This document shows, one piece after another, positions 58,950 through 64,000 of a stretch of 64,000 nucleotides of DNA. The notes below the pieces were generated by a model. That model was not told where the DNA came from. It saw only the letters and a list, made by a program, of their open reading frames with translations, and made no database searches. The position numbers and the translations under genes are program-made. This stretch comes from Gadus chalcogrammus (lineage: Eukaryota > Chordata > Actinopteri > Gadiformes > Gadidae), in assembly GCF_026213295.1 (NCBI RefSeq), contig NC_079425.1, positions 28,308,739 through 28,372,738 on the forward strand, written 5' to 3'. The stretch's first letter is position 1, and every line of letters begins with the position of its first letter.

Positions 58950-61900
58950 GGTCACATTTTCTCTCTTGGATGTGTCCTGTTCAACTCACACCAAGATGAC
59001 AGCTGGAAAGGCAGCTGGAAAGTCTGGTGTGCTTGTAGAGTTTTTAGCATACATGATTTTAAAAATATTTTTAGACACTGGACCCGAAATCAGGTTTGAA
59101 AGGCAGTTACAAAACTTTTGTGACAATATAAACAAACCTTTACTTAATAAACAGTTTGGTTCTGGAAAGAAATTCCTCATGGACACATTCCTCTATCCAT
59201 GCTGGTATCCAGCCAAGCACAACGATAAGGACGGCGACAAACGGCAAGTTAATGGCGGAAAGTTGATCATTTGCATCTGCCTGTTACTATCTGGGGATAT
59301 ACATCAATGCCCGGGTCCGATGCCGAGAAATACGATCTCAAAAAGGCCCACGGCAGGTGCGATGGTCTGAACGAATCAACGTCGGGAACCAACTTTTCTC
59401 CATAGTCCGCGGCGCAGGGAGTGGAAGCGAGCGTGGAGACGCCGAGAGACGCAGCGGAGATGCGACGATGGGAGATGAGATCAGGCAACGTGGTACTGAG
59501 CAGGCCAGATTGGATCTTCGGGCTCCCGTACCCGTAGGCCAGTCACTCTTGGAGGAGCTGGAGAGCATCGGCAGTGAGAGGCCGGATTCTTTCCTGGCTA
59601 TGCGAGGACTACACATGCTTCATCTCAACGTCAGAAGCCTTCTACCGAAAATCACCGAGATCTTTTGTTTCACTGATCATGGTTGGATGACTATGTTAAG
59701 GATGCTGAAACTTAATTAGAGAACTATCTGATTGTTAGGAGAGATCGAAACCGAACTCGAGGTGGAGGGGTGTGCATTTATGTGAGAGCGGACATTGGTT
59801 TTAATCACAGAACGGACTTGTATAGCGATCAGATTGAAGCGGTCTCACTAGATATTTTGCTACCGAAGAGTAAGCCCATACTAATCGGTCCTTGTTACAG
59901 ACCGCCTGATCAAACCCTGTTTTTTTAACTCTTAGAAGAACTTTGCACAACAAGGTTGGACTTGATTAAATCGGAAGTTATCATGATGGGAGATTTTAAC
60001 ACTGATATTCAGAAACGCGATGGGTCCGGGTACAAGGCATTGATGAATTTTTGTTGTTCTTTTAGTTTATACCAGCTGATAATGAATCTACACGTGTGTG
60101 TTCCAACACCCAAACCACGATTGACCTTGTCCTAGCATTGGACAAGTCCAGAATAGCCCAGAGCGGGGTTATTAATTATGGGTTGAGTTACCATTCTATT
60201 GTTTTCTGTACAGTCCAAGAAAGCAGTGCTAAATTGTCATTCTTCAATTAGAACCCGGTCGATGAAACATTCAATAAAACATTCAATAAAAGTTTGAAAC
60301 AAATGGATTGGCCTAATGTATTGCAATGTAAAGATGTGGATGAAGCATGGTGCTCATTTAAGCGTATGTTTTTAGAAATGGTTGATAAAGTAGCCCAATA
60401 TAAAGAAATTAGAATAAAACAGAGGACAGAACCTTGGATAAATGATGACATCCTTGAGGCAATACGGGCAAGAAATAGGAAGTATGATACATTCAGGGCA
60501 CAGAAGGATGAGCAAAGTTGCGAGTATAAAAAGGCAAGAAATGAACTAAACAGATTAGTGGTTAATACTAAAAAGGCATACTTTAATGAGAAAATAGAAG
60601 AATATAGAAATGACTATGGAAGTCCCTCAAGCAGCTTGGGTATAGTAAAAGGATGAAAACCAAAAACTCCAACATCACTCCAGATCTTGGCAATACAATA
60701 ACTTCAGATAAGGGGATAGTTGCGCCTGGCTTCAATGAATATTTTTCATCTGTTGCCAGAGAGTTGGTGGGAAAGCTACCTAGCCAGACTGGTCAATATG
60801 GGGAAAGTCATGTGCGGGACTATTACTCTCAGTTAGGGGTTCAGCCCGGGAGCTTATTTTTTGGAAAAGTGTCTGAGGCACTGGTTCTGGAGAAGCTTCA
60901 AGGATAAAACAATTATTGAACAAACACTTAGCACAGAACATCTAAATGTGAGCAAGTGGATGACTGACTACTAGGGTGTGACGAGATCTCGTGCCACGAG
61001 ATCTCGCGAGATTAAACTCGACGATATTACCCGTCGCGTTAAAAATCGGTCTTGCGAGATTTGTGATTTATCCAAACTTCTATTTGTCGCCTGTGGGGGC
61101 AGTAATGCGCCTTTGCTACATCTAGCCTGCCAGAACCTAAAGAAGGAGTAGGAAAAGAAGAGGAGGAGAAGGAGGGGAAGCAGGGGAAGCATCGAAAGCA
61201 GCCATAAGCTGTGTTCGAAATCGTTCCCTATCACGGATATATTGTACTATATAGGGTGCTCGCCATTTTGTAGTGGTGTTCGAATTCTCAGTGGTTAATT
61301 TCATGCACTATATAGTGAACTTAAAATACCCAAAATTTGAGTGTACATACGATGTAGCCTACATGTTACTCCCGTATACCACAATGCAATGCAGTCGTGT
61401 TTTCTCGGAGGAGAAGACAAGGCTGAATAACCGCGAAAACTAATACATTTAATCAAAGTACATTTTGGGTACTTTGATTTGGTTTTGCACATAATATTGT
61501 TTGCACTTGAAAAAAAGAGAATTATTTATTTAATTTATTTTAATTTAACTTTTATACATTTTAGTTTTAGTTTCAATTTCATGCATGTACAGAGTTATAA
61601 TAAAACATTTCAAAATGCATGCGCGACTTGGTTAAATAAAAGTCTGTTGGTCCAGTCATATATTTTGTCATTGTAGTTTTCTTAAAATCTCGTCTCGTCT
61701 TATCTCGTGAACCCAATATCGTGTCTCGTCTCGTGAGCTGTGTGTATTGTCACACCCCTACTGACTACAGGTTATCACTTCATGTAGGGAAAACAGAATC
61801 CATTCATTTCGGATCAAAGATTAGATTAAAAAAGGCCTCCAGTTTTAAAGTCCTAGTTGGAGGTACTGAAATTACAGCCAAGGAATCAGTCAGTTACCTT

Positions 61901-62743
61901 GGCTGTGTGTTCAACTTAAGTGGCATAGGTCAGGCACAGAGGGCAATTACCAAGATAAACCATAGAGTCCGTTTTCTGGCCAGAATTTCAAAATTTCTGG
62001 ATAGAAAAACAATGGTCATTTTGGCAGGAGCCTTAATTCAGCCGTATTTTGATTATGCATGTGGCTCATGGTAAAATGGCGTCACAATGAATTTGAAGCA
62101 TAGGCTACAGATCTCACAAAACTAGTTAATCAGACTTGTTTGGACCTCCCCATGAGAACCCACCTTGAATCATCCCACTTTGATCAGGTGGGATGGTTGA
62201 AGGTGGAGGATCGTGTATCTCAGATGCAGTTATGTATGGTACATAGGAGTGTTTATGGGGAGGTACCCAATTATTTTAAAAATTATTTGAATAGAGCAAA
62301 TGAAGTTCACCGCTATTCCACTAGGAGAGCGTAACAGATTTTGTACCACCTAGAGTTAAGACGAACATGGGTAAAGAGTCCTTTTTTTATGTTGGAACTG
62401 TTCTTTGGAACAAGTTACCTGGCCCACTCAAATCAGTCAGAAGCATAAGCAGTTTTAAACAAAACTTGAAAAAATGGTTAGGACACCAATCTTAGACTGT
62501 TGGCAATTTGTATTTGTCATGTATATTTGAAACTGTAATTTAAGTTTTTATGTGTCTTATGAATGCTGCTACTTGCCCCTGTCTCCTGCCCCATAAGGAC
62601 CACAATGGAAATAAGCCTTAGGGCATTGTTGTGTCATCCATGACTATCTTTATTGATATAATGTATGGCACAGGTTGTTGTTTCATATTATTGTGTCAAG
62701 AATGGTCAAATAAAAATAAAAATCAATCAATCAAACCTTGGTG
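58950..62743 (+). pseudogene. Degraded LINE with endonuclease, RT core deleted
   Basis: ORF1-like/N-terminal part ends LLLSGDIHQCPGP, followed by MLHLNVRSLLPKITEI, the start of an apurinic-type endonuclease. With frameshifts and stops it goes on GGGVCIYVRADIG, CYRPPDQ and IMMGDFNTDIQKRDG (endonuclease core), TTIDLVLA and SYHSIVF. Next comes the linker AWCSFKRMFLEMVDKVA ... EPWINDDILEAIRARNRKY. The RT catalytic centre is missing: sequence jumps from KVSEALVLEKLQG to LSTEHLNVSKWMTDY / RLSLHVGKTESIHFGSK and VSYLGCVF. The tail is aataaaaatcaatcaatcaa. A hAT MITE (60972-61760) interrupts it. Jockey/L2-like non-LTR element; not functional. Confidence 0.88.
60972..61760. mobile_element. hAT-like MITE inserted in the LINE
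   Basis: The left end tagggtgtgacgagat and right end attgtcacacccct(a) are inverted repeats with one indel. The 8-bp duplication ctgactac is perfect (60964-60971 and 61761-61768). Removing the element and one duplication restores the LINE frame (KWMTDY|RLSLH). The interior has deteriorated sequence rich in tctcgtctcgtg; non-coding. Confidence 0.93.
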
Positions 62744-62849
62744 TAATTTAGGAAACCGAACTCTGACCAATGATCCTGTCTTTAAGCCTTTTTTTGGTTT
62801 TAATCGCAACCTGTCCTTTTAACATTCTGCTGTGTTTATACTTCTAATG

Positions 62850-63223
62850 TAGGCCTGCTCGATTATGGAAAAAATCATAATCACGATTATTTTTGACAAT
62901 AATGAAATTATTATTTCAATTATTCAAACGATTATTCAAAAGAATATTATTGAGTTTGAAAATATTATGTATTTATTCAGCATCTCTCCCAAAAAGCACT
63001 TTGTAACTGCGAACTTTGAAATTTCGCCTTAAAACGTACACAAAATGGTCAAATAGAAAATATTCAAATCTAAAATAATGTTCTGATATGTATCCAGCTG
63101 CACTTTCTATAAATAAGTTAATAAAAAATAAAAAAATTGAAAAACTTGATTATATTAGTTTTGTGATCATTTGACGCTAAAATCGAAATTTGCGATCACA
63201 ATTAGATTAATCGCCCAGCCCTA
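62850..63223. mobile_element. hAT-like MITE, 374 bp
   Basis: Ends taggcctgctcgatta and taatcgcccagccta-type (right end taatcgcccagcccta) are inverted repeats with 13 of 16 matching. The flanks ttctaatg and ttctattg are an 8-bp duplication with one difference. AT-rich interior with aatcgcgatta-like motifs. Confidence 0.82.
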
Positions 63224-63474
63224 TTCTATTGTTGACTCAAAGTGTGTGTTTGCAAGGATGGAGATTTCGTCATTATAAATAAAAGCTGCTCTCTTTAGAG
63301 TCAATCTTTTAAAAGGACATGAACTTTGTGGTTAGCAAAAGAAATCAAGTTCTTTAGAGATCCGCTGACACAAGGTTCTGTGCTCTGGGTCACACCGTGG
63401 GAGACAGTTTGCCGCCTGGGTACGTGATGCCTTTAACATAATGGACCCAATAAAAGCTGCTTCACCAACCTGAG

Positions 63475-63615
63475 CAGTGGTTCTCAACCTTTTTTGAGCA
63501 AACGCCCCCCTGACCTTACCCAGATCCTCTGGCGCCCCCCCCCCCCCCCCAATAAAAATTTAATTCAATAAACCAACAACCCCACTCGTGTTATATTGCT
63601 TAAAGGTGTCATTGC

Positions 63616-63663
<48 letters not shown>

Positions 63664-64000
63664 ATCTATTGGCCAAGAAAGGAGAGTTGAGGAAGAAATG
63701 GTTGGATTGAACATTCATTCACTGTGACCGCGACTCCCGGCTGCCACGCCTCCCGTCGTGCCCCGGCCGAGACACCGTTACCTTGGGCACCGCGAGAACC
63801 GCGGCCGTGGCCATGGCACTCCCGCGGGAACCGCGGGCACCGTGAGTGCGAGCGCGGCCGCGGCCACGGCACTCCCGCTTGCCCAGTGAATGAATGAATG
63901 GCCCTGAAACTGGGGGGACCCCGGCACCGCGGCCCGGGAACCGCGGGCACGGCACTCCCGCGTCTCCGGTCAATGAATGAATGGCCTGGGAACCGCGGGC
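63475..64000 (+). mobile_element. Left end of a hAT-like repeat, then low-complexity DNA
   Basis: cagtggttctcaacctttttt at 63475 is a classic hAT-type terminus, followed by cgcccccctgacc and a run of 19 C (about 63534-63550). No matching aggttgagaaccactg end is seen before 64000. Within the interval are (GA)n at 63628-63661 and a GC-rich tandem region (63718-64000) with gggaaccgcgggcac and cggcactcccgc units separated by (ATGA)n-type tgaatgaatg. Confidence 0.55.

Noticed and set aside
56448..64000. Search for further 5' itfg1 exons
   Set aside because: Only LINEs, MITEs and tandem repeats were recognised; no block matched the N-terminal part of ITFG1.
63718..64000. GC-rich segment that might be a CpG-island promoter or rDNA
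   Set aside because: It consists of short tandem gggaaccgcgggcac-type units mixed with (ATGA)n. It does not match rRNA, and no first exon follows within the window.

Overview
The window looks like a teleost fish genome segment, most likely gadiform (cod-like). It is very dense in microsatellites and minisatellites. It carries fish-type hAT, Tc1, Kolobok/T2-like and L2-like elements, and an intact Gmr1-like Ty3/gypsy retrotransposon, a lineage named from Gadus morhua. The species assignment is inference from repeat content; nothing in the window proves it.

The only host gene I can support is itfg1 (T-cell immunomodulatory protein, also called linkin), on the minus strand. Seven consecutive internal coding exons are readable, at 56398-56447, 53733-53820, 44455-44549, 41166-41317, 32921-33062, 31665-31773 and 702-745. 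Their splice phases join without a break (680 nt, 226 complete codons plus 2 nt), and the protein follows vertebrate ITFG1 from the FG-GAP ectodomain to the segment just after it. The 5' exons lie beyond position 64000 and the 3' exons (end of the ectodomain, transmembrane helix, tail) lie before position 1. Essentially all other sequence is intron.

Layout: 1-0.7 kb intron; exon at 0.7 kb; then a 30.9-kb intron (746-31664). That intron holds minisatellites, a 701-bp hAT MITE with perfect target duplications, a nested TTAA-flanked element (5.7-8.4 kb), a 2.9-kb higher-order minisatellite (9.2-12.1 kb) and a telomere-repeat hairpin (13.05 kb). It also holds a tRNA-derived SINE, a second TTAA element, a broken Tc1 transposon, a pile of hAT elements nested three deep (19.3-24.9 kb), the intact 5.16-kb Gmr1-like retrotransposon (24983-30140) and a hAT element with a BED-finger fragment. 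From 31.7 to 56.4 kb six exons alternate with minisatellites. One of these arrays is built from an itfg1 splice acceptor. This part also has a solo LTR, three 5'-truncated or foldback elements, a PIF/Harbinger-like MITE and two further TTAA elements. From 56.7 to 64 kb there are two degraded L2/jockey-type LINEs, a palindromic minisatellite and more hAT MITEs.

The genes do not form a pathway. The biology is one long vertebrate gene whose introns host recent and ancient transposons. The most notable items are the retrotransposon with integrase ahead of reverse transcriptase and identical LTRs, the exon-boundary-derived minisatellite, and a splice acceptor whose pyrimidine tract is a microsatellite.
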